From NCBI GenBank assembly GCA_964503085.1, contig CAZCYQ010000005.1, positions 1 to 64,000 on the forward strand: a DNA stretch of 64,000 nt. Direction: 5' to 3'. Source of the stretch: Bin80 sp964503085. GTDB lineage: Bacteria; Bacteroidota; Rhodothermia; Rhodothermales; Bin80. Below the pieces are notes generated by a model that was not told the DNA's origin, did no database searches, and saw only the letters and a list, made by a program, of their open reading frames with translations. Of this stretch, positions 35,752-43,825 are shown piece after piece (the first letter of the stretch is position 1; each line of letters opens with the position of its first letter). The position numbers and the translations under genes are program-made.

Positions 35752-36135
35752 GGATCAGACTCTCTTTGTGATAACACGCCACATAGTAAGTGCGTTAACG
35801 ATTATTCGGGGACTCTGTGCCTTGCAACTCTGGAAGATCAACCTAGGGCTCATGAGGCACCTGGAGTTTTACCTGATTTTGGCAACCCGTCGCAGCTTCG
35901 TAACAGTGTGCAGTTCCAAATATTCTCGAAATCAAGTCAATAGGCGCGCAGGGTTCGCAATGCACCCAAGTGCGGTCAGTATACTGAACGGCGCATTAAG
36001 GACTACGCCCGCAAAGCTTGGGAAAATTGTTTTAACTTAGGCACTGAACTTCCCCATCGTATTGCATGGCAGGTGAAGTTCTCGGACTGATACGCCGAAA
36101 GATTTACTTGCCGAAAACTATCAAGTCGTCTCTTG
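35752..36135. other. Intergenic region upstream of the GIY-YIG gene
   Basis: 384 bp between divergent genes, no credible coding sequence. The clearest structure is the palindrome at 35976-35987. No B12 riboswitch box was recognised upstream of the ABC ATPase gene. Confidence 0.35.
35976..35987. promoter_or_regulatory. Palindrome TCAGTATACTGA, left copy
   Basis: Perfect 12-bp palindrome about 150 bp upstream of the GIY-YIG gene. The same 12 bases recur at 37898-37909, beyond the end of the two-gene unit, within a 14-bp palindrome. Could be an operator, a recognition or cleavage site, or chance. Confidence 0.3.
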
Positions 36136-36813
36136 ATGCCCTACACGGTATACATTGCAAAACCGCCTCTCGGAGGAGGATATTCTTCAGATATTTATAA
36201 GGTTGGAATGACAACTGAAGAGAATGTTGTCGATCGGATTGTGTCATTAAATGATTCTGGTTCCAACTATGCCACATCGAATGGGGCAGACTGGCAAATA
36301 CATTCTCAGTTTGAGTTTGAGAATGCGGAACAGATGGAGGCTTTTGAGTCTGCTATGAAAAACCGACTTGGTACGGGAGTAGATCCACTGGGAAGTGGGG
36401 CCACGGAATTGTTTCACAGTTCCGATCCTGAGGCAGACATTATGAAAGCCACTCATGGATCTTACAAGGATCTTGTCGAAACTGGTCACATTGATCCTGT
36501 GGGAATCGCAAGCACACCCGAGGCAGAGGACGTAGGGACGCTGGAGTCACTGGCAGCTTCGTCGCCAGAAGCCTTGGATGTCACAGCTGAAGAGAGTGTC
36601 AATGTGATACTTGAACTATTGTTGGCTGGAACAGGCATTGGCGGTTTGGCCATTACAATTTGGCGCGGACACAGAATATTAAGATGGGGCAAACGGCTCT
36701 GGCAGGGTTCGCAGAATGCGGCTCGAGAAAAAGAGAGCCCTCGCGGAGTGGAGCCTGAGGAGGTGAGGAAAGCTATTGAAGCTTTTGAGGCTCAATCTCG
36801 CAGACAGAACTAG
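36136..36813 (+). CDS. GIY-YIG/T5orf172-like domain protein with a C-terminal membrane segment
   Basis: 225 aa from the ATG at 36136 (a TTG one codon earlier is also in frame). Residues 1-100 fit the T5orf172/MUG113 branch of the GIY-YIG nuclease fold: YTVYIAKPPLGGGYSSDIYK, then VGMT, the arginine helix DRIVSLNDSG, the MEAFESAMKNRL helix with a Glu, and a closing ATELFHSSD. After an acidic linker a hydrophobic segment at about 155-178 (ILELLLAGTGIGGLAITIW) is followed by a basic patch (RGHRILRWGKRLW), so the protein may be membrane attached. It lies 14 bp ahead of the zinc-ribbon gene, forming a two-gene unit not linked to its neighbours. Nuclease activity is inferred from fold resemblance only. 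Confidence 0.65.
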   Translation: MPYTVYIAKPPLGGGYSSDIYKVGMTTEENVVDRIVSLNDSGSNYATSNGADWQIHSQFEFENAEQMEAFESAMKNRLGTGVDPLGSGATELFHSSDPEADIMKATHGSYKDLVETGHIDPVGIASTPEAEDVGTLESLAASSPEALDVTAEESVNVILELLLAGTGIGGLAITIWRGHRILRWGKRLWQGSQNAAREKESPRGVEPEEVRKAIEAFEAQSRRQN

Positions 36814-36827
36814 ACAGAGCCCAACCC

Positions 36828-37730
36828 ATGGGTATACTGATAGGCGTACTTAAGTTTGGATTCCAAGTAGGGAAGTCTGTCTTGAATATTGCTACCTCGT
36901 CGATCCGGGCGGCTAAACGGGAGCTTGAACAGCTTGCGCGGGAATATGCTCTGGACCCCATCGCCCGCCGGAGGCGGGACGAAGCTCGTGCTGCGGCTGA
37001 AAGGCGTCAGGAGGAAATTGACGAGGAAAGGGTACGTATTTACGAGCGGGCCAATAGGGAGGGTTGGACAGAATCACTTATGGAGCGCTTTGGGGTTCTC
37101 AATCGGGAATGCGAGGCAATTTCCTTGGAATTTGGTCCCAGAGAGACAGCATCAATTGATCCAGACGACTATGAGGCCGTTGTCGTAGATCCATCGAAAG
37201 CGCATATTCTGGAATGGCATGCCGGTCAACATGCTTCTAAAAATTGTCCGAAATGTGGAATGCCGTTACGCTTGCAGTGGCCTCGAAAAGCGAGTACCCA
37301 TGGTTATCCTAGATTCTTTTGGGGATGCACTGGATTTTACAACCCGTTCCCGATGCAATGCCGCTTTACCAAACCAGTTAGCGATGCGGATGCGGGAGCA
37401 CTCATTAGAAGGGATAATGAGGCATTTGCATTGTCCCGTGAAGAAATGATCCAAAGGGCATGTGACGAGGATTACAAATGGAAGATAGGCGAAGACCTCA
37501 GAGCTCTTCGCGGTCAACCCTTTGACATTTATCGTTGTCCCATTCACGGAAGATCCATGAAATTGGAGAAGAAGAAAAACCCAGATCAGTTGCTGGACGT
37601 TTGGCATATGCGATGTCCGAGTAAGATTTCGATGAACGGTGGCTGGAAGCGGTGTAGTCAGATGGTGAAGATCAAATCCGTGGCACAGGTGCTTGCAGTC
37701 CGGGAGTTTGGAACAGGTCGGATCTTTTGA
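36828..37730 (+). CDS. Zinc-ribbon protein with topoisomerase-type C4 finger (unknown function)
   Basis: 300 aa. The N-terminus (MGILIGVLKFGFQVGKSVLN) is hydrophobic/amphipathic, followed by a highly charged coiled-coil-like stretch to about residue 90. At about 130-185 lies a topoisomerase-type C4 zinc ribbon: NCPKCGMPLRLQW, FFWGCTGF and then PMQCRF. A second Cys/His cluster near 235-285 (YRCPIHGRSMKLEKKKN, HMRCPS, KRCSQMVKI) looks like a degenerate ribbon. Such ribbons bind DNA or RNA in topoisomerase I tails and in some nucleases. Co-directional with the GIY-YIG gene (14-bp gap). Function unknown. Confidence 0.65.
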   Translation: MGILIGVLKFGFQVGKSVLNIATSSIRAAKRELEQLAREYALDPIARRRRDEARAAAERRQEEIDEERVRIYERANREGWTESLMERFGVLNRECEAISLEFGPRETASIDPDDYEAVVVDPSKAHILEWHAGQHASKNCPKCGMPLRLQWPRKASTHGYPRFFWGCTGFYNPFPMQCRFTKPVSDADAGALIRRDNEAFALSREEMIQRACDEDYKWKIGEDLRALRGQPFDIYRCPIHGRSMKLEKKKNPDQLLDVWHMRCPSKISMNGGWKRCSQMVKIKSVAQVLAVREFGTGRIF

Positions 37731-37734
37731 TCTC

Positions 37735-37753
37735 ACTAGGGGCCTAGTTTATT
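37735..37753 (+). terminator. Weak possible terminator after the zinc-ribbon gene
   Basis: ACTAG/CTAGT stem with a 4-nt loop directly behind the stop codon, followed by TTATT. Short stem, so low confidence. Confidence 0.25.
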
Positions 37754-37896
37754 CCGTTCGTACGGATACAGTGAATCTAACTCACATTCTGGTCGTTGGT
37801 CAATACGAGTCGTGAAGATTCTTCGCTTAAGTCGCTAGACGCAATTAAGGCAGACGGGAAGAGTACGCAGTTCTGAAAGGAAATAAACTTCGTGGA

Positions 37897-37910
37897 TTCA
37901 GTATACTGAA
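37897..37910. promoter_or_regulatory. Palindrome TTCAGTATACTGAA, right copy
   Basis: Perfect 14-bp palindrome 167 bp beyond the end of the zinc-ribbon gene. Its inner 12 bases equal the palindrome at 35976-35987, so the pair brackets the two-gene unit. Confidence 0.3.
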
Positions 37911-38383
37911 AGCGTGCCCTACAACAAATAGTAATTGGCGGATCACAAACGGTCGCCCTGCAGAAGATTTGCCCATCTGAGCGCAAAAGTATGAGTCTTG
38001 TTTAGAGCTTGGCAGAGAAGATTTGCAGGGTTCAGCGGACTCCTCAGATAAAGTTAATCCATTCAAGTGAGGCCACCCAAAGAGGGTTTCGAAGCGCGTG
38101 GAGCCTTATCGCCAAGAAGTTAGATGAGGATCTCTACTATCCACAATAGATCATTGGTCTAAATATTCTGTTCCAACTATCAATACCTTCAAGGAGCCAC
38201 TGAAGGTACTGTCGATTCGCCATATAACTCTCTGGTTTATTTCGCTACGTTTCTACGGAAAAAAATAAATTCAAGCGGATCTTCAAACCTATTCTTTCAG
38301 AATCCGATCATCAATAGCCTTGCTCCGTTACGACATTAAAATTCCATTGGGGAACTACTATACAGTTTCCCCCTAGTATGTTG

Positions 38384-38565
38384 ATCATTTCATCCAGCCG
38401 TGTAGTAGGGATGTCGTTGGAGAAGAAGCAACCCTGGGCCTAATGCGCGGTACTCTCTCCGAAACAGGATCGCTTGCAATGCTACAAAGCGGGACATTAT
38501 CTATTTGCCTGCGGGCTGGCGAGTGTATTCTGTCTGTCCGGTCAAGCGGCAATGCCAGGACTTAG
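38384..38565 (+). repeat. 182-bp direct repeat, copy A
   Basis: About 82% identical (32 mismatches counted by eye, no gaps) to 40313-40494. It begins ATCATTTCATCCAG and ends with the sequence that in copy B carries the start codon of the lipoprotein gene (ATGCCAGGACTTAG here, ATGCCAAGACTTAG there). Beyond that point copy A diverges and runs into a stop after about 16 codons. So it is a leader plus a 5' gene stub. Confidence 0.85.
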
Positions 38566-38611
38566 GTCCCTCGAAATGGAGGGAGGCTTACCACGCTTCT
38601 AGGTGCCCTTC

Positions 38612-39742
38612 CTACCAGGTGATCTCCCATGCAATGACAATTGGTGTCCCCAAATTTTCGTCCACCTGACTCCCATAAGCGCGGCCTCCGCGTACCGTCA
38701 TCAAGGACGTCCCTTTCGGAATTTGTGCGGTGGCCACCATTTCACCCGCGTCATTCAGTACGAGCCATGTGCTCGTCTGCTCATTTTCAGGCCTACTCAG
38801 CCCGAGCCATATATGTCCTGCGTCATCCGTCAAAAGCCGTCGGTAGGCCGGCTGATGCTCCGGGATATTCGCCAGTAGATCCTTGCGAAGCTGTTCAAGC
38901 TGGATGCGGGCAACGCTAGATTCTCGCTGGGACGCAGAGACGGAAACAGGAGTGTGGGGAAGTGAGATCTCGTGCACATCTTCGCCTTTCAGTGTAGTTC
39001 CGGTTAACTGAATGGCATCGCTCATACCATGGTATAGCACTTGATCTGCACTTAATAGAAAATGAGGTCTGGCAGAATAAGGCAAAAAGCGGATTGCAGG
39101 AGACGAATTTATCCGAAAAGTCACAAAGTCAGCACTTGGAAGTTCAACCAGATGGTCATCTGGGACATTGCCGTCCCAAGTTACGATTTTGGCGAAGTGG
39201 CCCGAGTCGTCCTGTCCTCGTGAACCAGGTATGTGGACGCCTGCAAACTCCATCAGATACCCTTGATTCGTAACTCCCAGAAATCTAAGAGGACGGGGAG
39301 CACGGGAGACAGGATTCCCAATTGTATTACTTGAAACAACCGACTGATCCTCTGGAGAGAATTTAGAGAGACGATATTTATTTGTTTCCCACGCATACAG
39401 GGTATCACCCGGTCCAATGTGCACGCTTGGTGTAAACTCAAATTCTCCGGGGCCGCTACCCTCCCGACCAATCTCGCGAATTGGCACACCGTCCGGAGAA
39501 AACATTTGAATGTTCTTGTTTCCCATAAAATCCGTGAGATACAGTTGTCCCTCAGAGTCCACAGCCATAGAAACAACATTTCCGAAGAAAATGGAGTTAC
39601 CTGCCGTCTCGTCTCCAATCCGATACGCTTCCGTGAATTCCACGACTCCTGTCTGTGCATTGACAGCTGAAGTAGCGGCCAAGATCAGTGTACAGATGCA
39701 TCCTACATTCAAAATACGACCAGGCATTGAGTATGAGTTCAT
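38612..39742 (-). CDS. Six-bladed beta-propeller (NHL-like) exported protein
   Basis: 376 aa from the ATG at 39742; the frame opens at 39808, but only the shorter form gives a clean signal peptide (ICTLILAATSAVNAQ). Propeller blades show the FGNVVSMAVDSEGQLYLTDF, NKNIQMFSPDGVPIREIGR and GSGPGEFEFTPSVHI pattern typical of '6-bladed beta-propeller' proteins abundant in Bacteroidota and Rhodothermota. Function unknown, probably periplasmic or surface binding. It is the only gene between two 182-bp direct repeats, pointing to arrival or rearrangement as a unit. Confidence 0.75.
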   Translation of the reverse strand: MNSYSMPGRILNVGCICTLILAATSAVNAQTGVVEFTEAYRIGDETAGNSIFFGNVVSMAVDSEGQLYLTDFMGNKNIQMFSPDGVPIREIGREGSGPGEFEFTPSVHIGPGDTLYAWETNKYRLSKFSPEDQSVVSSNTIGNPVSRAPRPLRFLGVTNQGYLMEFAGVHIPGSRGQDDSGHFAKIVTWDGNVPDDHLVELPSADFVTFRINSSPAIRFLPYSARPHFLLSADQVLYHGMSDAIQLTGTTLKGEDVHEISLPHTPVSVSASQRESSVARIQLEQLRKDLLANIPEHQPAYRRLLTDDAGHIWLGLSRPENEQTSTWLVLNDAGEMVATAQIPKGTSLMTVRGGRAYGSQVDENLGTPIVIAWEITW

Positions 39743-40480
39743 GTTTTTGAGTATCGTGGGCAACGACCGAAGACAGCTGTTTGTTCGCTGGGCGGAGGAG
39801 GATTGCAAACAGAATTGAGGGTTCCTCTCTCAGTATTCAGCCGCTCACCCCGAATTATATAGGCGAAAGTGATTATTTCCGTTATTCATCCTCCATGGCC
39901 AAGTTACAGGCCCCCGCTCCATTGGAGCGATCCATTTTTCACACCCCGGGAGTACATACTGGTTGTGATACATGGGCTATTCCTATAAACGGAGGCATTC
40001 CCTTCCTTTGAATTCCGTCCTAAGATACCTCAAGTTGTTGCATGAGCAGTTGCTATTCCGGTTACTTGATTACTCATTAGATACGTGACACATTAAACTG
40101 GACCTTTTCCAAGAATCAAAAAAAAACAGAATTATCAGACCGATACATTTTTCTAAACTGGAACAGTCCTATACGAACTGGTTTCAATCCGTCACGAGCA
40201 GTTACCTAGGCTGTGGCTGAACTAGAGAAGCCAATCAAAGCGTGCACCGAGAGCTTGTATTTGGTGACGGGAATCTGCAGTGCGGGGAATTGGCGATTCT
40301 GCTGGTATCTTAATCATTTCATCCAGCAGTGTAGTAAGGATGTCATTGGAGAAGAAGCAGTTCCAGGCCTGATGCGTGATACTCCTTCGGAAACATGATC
40401 GTTTGCAGTGCTTCAAAGTGGGACACGATCTACTTGTCTGCGGGCGGCCAAGTGTATTTTGTCTGTTCAATCAAGCGGTA
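39743..40480. other. Intergenic region with the second repeat copy
   Basis: 738 bp, no credible gene. The left part should hold the propeller promoter; the right part (40313-40494) is copy B of the direct repeat and forms the leader of the lipoprotein gene. Short repeats such as AAACTGGA (twice between 40090 and 40165) and an A-run near 40125 are present without clear meaning. Confidence 0.4.
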
Positions 40481-40494
40481 ATGCCAAGACTTAG
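40313..40494 (+). repeat. 182-bp direct repeat, copy B
   Basis: Partner of 38384-38565. Its last 14 bases include the ATG at 40481 and the first codons of the lipoprotein gene, so this copy is probably the functional leader/promoter region of that gene. The two copies have equal length, and substitutions fall in all codon positions of every frame, suggesting non-coding or decayed sequence. Confidence 0.85.
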
Positions 40495-40951
40495 CTGTAT
40501 CCTGCTGCTTTTGTTGCTTGCCTGTGACGCCGGCGAGGATCACGACGATTTTGAAAATCAGGCGTTCTCAGAGCCTCGTGGGTACACGCAGACGAATGTA
40601 AGCGGGGAGGTACAGTCCAAAGATGACGATGACTGGCGAATTTCGCCGGCTTATTTTGGGCGTGTTGTGGTTGATCCAGCTTTTCCCAATCCGGCTCCAT
40701 CGGGAGAAACAGTTGCAATCCCCGTCCGTGTCCGTTTGACAAACTCAATTCAGGGAGGTCTGGAGGTCACGGCTTATGATACGAATGGTATTCCGCGCAG
40801 GTTGGACAGTATCCCCAATGCCAGGGATCCCGGATCTTATGTATTACGGTTTTTGCCGCGCGCACTTGGAGTGACCGGGCTCGTCAGGGTTTTCATTGTT
40901 GACACTCAAGGTGGCCTTGTATCGTACGGAGATATACTGATGAACGAGTGA
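40481..40951 (+). CDS. Small lipoprotein with FlgD-like Ig fold
   Basis: 156 aa from the ATG at 40481 (MPRLSCILLLLLLACD, lipobox Cys15). After an acidic linker, residues 60-156 (VVVDPAFPNPAPSGETVAIP, LEVTAYDTNGIPR, SYVLRFLPRALGVTGLVRVF) resemble the FlgD/T9SS-type Ig fold, seen here as a stand-alone lipoprotein and not as a sorting tail. Its stop overlaps the ATG of the PAP2 gene by one base (TGATG), so the two are coupled. The leader is duplicated at 38384. Function unknown. Confidence 0.7.
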   Translation: MPRLSCILLLLLLACDAGEDHDDFENQAFSEPRGYTQTNVSGEVQSKDDDDWRISPAYFGRVVVDPAFPNPAPSGETVAIPVRVRLTNSIQGGLEVTAYDTNGIPRRLDSIPNARDPGSYVLRFLPRALGVTGLVRVFIVDTQGGLVSYGDILMNE

Positions 40952-41736
40952 TGAGATTTCCAGTCAATCAATCACTCAGATGGTGTGCTGCGCTGTGGTT
41001 CGTGGGGTTAGCTGTTGCCGTGCCTGCAGGTGCGCAGTCAGAGGATCCATTGCGATTTATTCGCTGGCCGGTAGGAGACGTGCTGGCAGCACCAAGATCT
41101 ATGTTCACGCTGCGGACGGGATTGACGATTGGGGTGGCCACCGGCGGTATCCTGGCCGCATCGCATTTTGATCGCAGATTCTCCCGCAGGGCTGAACGCT
41201 TAGATGATTTAACTCCTACCCGTATGCGCAAGGTATTTCACGAAATCGGCAATGTAAGTATTGTACGACCAATGGCAGCGGTTGTATTTGTAGGTGCGCT
41301 GACAAGCAGTAATATTCATTTTCAGGACGCTGCTTTTACTTCTCTGGAGTCCGTCATTTTTGCCAATTTACTGGCCAATGGTTTGAAACTCGCGATCGGA
41401 CGTGCAAGGCCGAACGAAAACGCTGGTCCTAATTCGGTAAAGCCGTTCAGTGGGAGCCGCTCCTTTCCATCGGGACACGCCACGACGGTATTTGCCTTCA
41501 CAACTCCCTGGATTTTTTACTATCCGGGTCTTGCTTCGGGGGCACTATTTGCATTGGGTTTGGGTACTGCGGTAGTGCGGATGGCGGATGAATACCACTG
41601 GTTCAGTGACGTTCTCGGGGGCGCATTCCTTGGGTTTGGGGTCGGTTACCTGCTTTCACGCAGGCATCAACGGCTATCACGCGCGCCGAGCTTGAGTTTG
41701 AGTGCGAACGGGGTTTCGCTCACTTGGCGGCTTTAG
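40951..41736 (+). CDS. PAP2-family phosphatase
   Basis: 261 aa with a signal peptide (LWFVGLAVAVPAGAQ). The acid phosphatase/PAP2 motifs are present: KLAIGRARP (motif 1), SRSFPSGHAT (motif 2) and ADEYHWFSDVLGG (motif 3), with hydrophobic helices between. Members dephosphorylate lipid pyrophosphates such as undecaprenyl-PP or phosphatidate. The ATG at 40951 (a GTG at 40948 is also possible) overlaps the lipoprotein stop. Its end overlaps the convergent Sua5-family gene by 17 bp. Confidence 0.88.
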   Translation: MRFPVNQSLRWCAALWFVGLAVAVPAGAQSEDPLRFIRWPVGDVLAAPRSMFTLRTGLTIGVATGGILAASHFDRRFSRRAERLDDLTPTRMRKVFHEIGNVSIVRPMAAVVFVGALTSSNIHFQDAAFTSLESVIFANLLANGLKLAIGRARPNENAGPNSVKPFSGSRSFPSGHATTVFAFTTPWIFYYPGLASGALFALGLGTAVVRMADEYHWFSDVLGGAFLGFGVGYLLSRRHQRLSRAPSLSLSANGVSLTWRL

Positions 41737-42664
41737 CTGCACGCCTGATTCTATCCATGAGTGCATAGGCCAAACCCGTTTCGACCAGGCTTTGACAATA
41801 AATCGTGGTTACTCCCGATCGATCACAGTCTCTAAAAAATTCGAAGAGTTTGTAGCTGTACTCCTCCTCATGATGGGCCACGACACATTGTTTGAACTGA
41901 GCGTCGGCATGTGGTGGCGCAAGGCCAATATAACCTGATTGATCTCCTGGAATAGCTTCGTCGGGGGAGGAAATGATACAAATGTGTGCGGAAGGGGCGT
42001 AGTGAGGATGGCGCAGACCAGGGCTTCGGGATATATCTGGAGCGTTGGTTGAGATATCTGGAGCAACGGCACTAAGCGCGTCCAAACTAATTGCACCCGG
42101 GCGGAGGAGTATTGGTGATCTTCCCGTACAGTCCACAACTGTGGACTCTAGGCCCACGATTGCTTTTGGTCCGCGCAATATACAGCTAACCCGACCGTCT
42201 AGATCTTCTGCGGCAGACTGCCAAGTAGTGGCACTGGGACGCCCGCTGATGTTGGCGGAAGGGGCTGCGACTGGGAGGCCGACAGCCCTCAGTAATCGTC
42301 GGGCTATTGGTAGAGAGGGCATCCGAACTGCAACGGTATCCAGCCCACCTGAGACAACTTTTGGTAATGATGGATGGCGGGGCAGGACGAGGGTGATTGG
42401 GCCCGGAAAAAAAGCCTCCATGAATGCGTGTGCCGACGGGGTGATCTCTTTCACGACGCGTGAAAAATCAGCAATAGCTCCAACATGAACAATCAGCGGG
42501 TTTGAGGAGGGACGCCCCTTTGCCTCATAGATAGATTCTACAGCCGTAACACTGAGAGCATTCCCTCCCAAGCCATAGACCGTTTCGGTAGGGAAGACCG
42601 CAAGCTTGTCGTTGGATATGAATTCGGCAGCTTCAACCGGATTATCCGTGAAATATGTTTGCAT
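41720..42664 (-). CDS. L-threonylcarbamoyladenylate synthase, Sua5-type
   Basis: 314 aa. The N-terminal TsaC/YrdC domain (AVFPTETVYGLGGNALS, KGRPSSNPLIVHV, FFPGPITLVLPRH, APSANISGRPSATT) is followed by a C-terminal Sua5 domain (about 210-314, starting SPGLRHPHYAPSAHI). It makes threonylcarbamoyl-AMP for the t6A37 modification of ANN-decoding tRNAs. The two tRNA genes just beyond its start are on the other strand. Confidence 0.93.
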   Translation of the reverse strand: MQTYFTDNPVEAAEFISNDKLAVFPTETVYGLGGNALSVTAVESIYEAKGRPSSNPLIVHVGAIADFSRVVKEITPSAHAFMEAFFPGPITLVLPRHPSLPKVVSGGLDTVAVRMPSLPIARRLLRAVGLPVAAPSANISGRPSATTWQSAAEDLDGRVSCILRGPKAIVGLESTVVDCTGRSPILLRPGAISLDALSAVAPDISTNAPDISRSPGLRHPHYAPSAHICIISSPDEAIPGDQSGYIGLAPPHADAQFKQCVVAHHEEEYSYKLFEFFRDCDRSGVTTIYCQSLVETGLAYALMDRIRRAAKAAK

Positions 42665-42739
42665 TACGAGGGCTTTGCGATATCATTGAGCCACACAATT
42701 GAAACCAGTATCTATGATTAAGGGTTTACGCGCCTCTGT

Positions 42740-42815
<76 letters not shown>

Positions 42816-42872
42816 AAGCTTGCGGCGCGCAGTTGGAAAATCTCCTTGAATGCCGTAGTTTTAACAAAGTCC

Positions 42873-42947
42873 GGTCCGGTAGTTCAGTTTGGTTAGAATG
42901 CTGGCCTGTCACGCCAGAGGTCGCGGGTTCGAGTCCCGTCCGGACCG
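42873..42947 (+). tRNA. tRNA-Asp (anticodon GTC)
   Basis: 75 nt. Acceptor GGTCCGG/CCGGACC, D arm GTTC/GAAT (last pair a G-T), anticodon stem CTGGC/GCCAG with loop CTGTCAC (anticodon at 42908-42910), T arm GCGGG/CCCGT with loop TTCGAGT, discriminator G. The encoded 3' end reads CAT, so a full CCA must be added, unlike the neighbouring tRNA-Phe. Confidence 0.96.
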
Positions 42948-42955
42948 CATCGGAG

Positions 42956-42979
42956 GGGCGCCTATCTGGCGCCCTTTTT
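42956..42979 (+). terminator. Intrinsic terminator of the tRNA unit
   Basis: A perfect 7-bp stem GGGCGCC/GGCGCCC with a 5-nt loop followed directly by five T residues, 8 bp after tRNA-Asp. The best intrinsic terminator seen in the window. Confidence 0.9.
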
Positions 42980-43006
42980 ATTGCGGCTAACGACGCATGC
43001 AGACCT

Positions 43007-43825
43007 TCACTCTTTGTTACTCCAGCGCGCTACCTCCGCACGAAATTGCCTCAATTCCTCGTACAACTTATCCACCTTCTCCTCCAGTTCATCTGAGTTG
43101 TCTGCTACGAGTGTGTCCACAAACACTGCATTCGCAATAGAAAACCCAAAAATGCCGCAGATCAGCACGATTGAAGCAAAATAGATGCGAAGGCCAAGGA
43201 TATAGTGGTCTGCTACGCCACGCTCCGCAAGCAGCTCGGGGATTTCGTACCAGCCTTCAATCGTGAACACTTTCAAGAGTGAGTACATGGAAGCGAAAGG
43301 ATTCCCGAAGAACTCTTTCGCTTCTGGAATTCCCCCGAACAGCAATGTAGCCATCAATGATAGGAGCAGGTTCACGAACACCAGGATCGACAGTATCCCA
43401 ACGGAAGCGCGTAGTGCCCGATATATCCCAGGCCAGAGCTTATTTGCATCGGGCACTAGCCGCATCGGTCGGATGAGGCGCAGGATACGCACTACTCTCA
43501 GAGCGGTCAGCGCTCCCATATTTTCAGCACTCAGAGAGATAAAGGGACTGACCAACGCCGGTGTGCTCAATGCAATGATTATGAAATCAAATACATTCCA
43601 GGGATCGGCAAAGTACTTCCTGAAAGAACCATAGTGACGGACTTTAATGAATACTTCAGCTACGAAGTAGCCGATGAATAACATGTCTACCCATTGAATC
43701 CAGACATGGAAGTGCGCATTCACGCTTGGAAAGGCATCCAGATAGAGTATGACTCCATTTAATCCGATGACTGCCAGAACAACGGGATCTCGGACTATGA
43801 AGGGGAGGGCCTTTGCCTGAGTCAT
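43007..43825 (-). CDS. Voltage-gated ion channel, NaChBac-like (ion transport protein)
   Basis: 272 aa with six TM segments. The S4 voltage sensor is ALRVVRILRLIRPMRLVP, with arginines every third residue. The pore helix and filter lie in LLKVFTIEGWYEIP, at the position of the TLESW filter of bacterial sodium channels. The C-terminus is a short coiled coil (NSDELEEKVDKLYEELRQF), the tetramerisation helix. The filter (TIEGW) retains the glutamate, which favours Na+ over K+; selectivity is inferred. Confidence 0.92.
   Translation of the reverse strand: MTQAKALPFIVRDPVVLAVIGLNGVILYLDAFPSVNAHFHVWIQWVDMLFIGYFVAEVFIKVRHYGSFRKYFADPWNVFDFIIIALSTPALVSPFISLSAENMGALTALRVVRILRLIRPMRLVPDANKLWPGIYRALRASVGILSILVFVNLLLSLMATLLFGGIPEAKEFFGNPFASMYSLLKVFTIEGWYEIPELLAERGVADHYILGLRIYFASIVLICGIFGFSIANAVFVDTLVADNSDELEEKVDKLYEELRQFRAEVARWSNKE

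Larger units (their letters stand above)
37731..38611. other. Long non-coding accessory region
   Basis: 881 bp with no supportable gene on either strand; frames are short and broken. It contains the right copy of the TCAGTATACTGA palindrome (37897-37910) and, at its right end, copy A of a 182-bp direct repeat (38384-38565). It looks like decayed or recombined DNA between the GIY-YIG/zinc-ribbon pair and the propeller gene. Confidence 0.5.

Noticed and set aside
37777..38066. Minus-strand frames of about 70 codons in the accessory gap
   Set aside because: Unlike any known protein, overlapping each other in different frames, and spanning the TCAGTATACTGA palindrome; treated as non-coding.
38384..38565. 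Direct repeat considered as a decayed coding sequence or IS end
   Set aside because: One frame is partly conserved between copies, but substitutions are spread over all codon positions, copy B has an internal stop, and no transposase or terminal inverted repeats are present.
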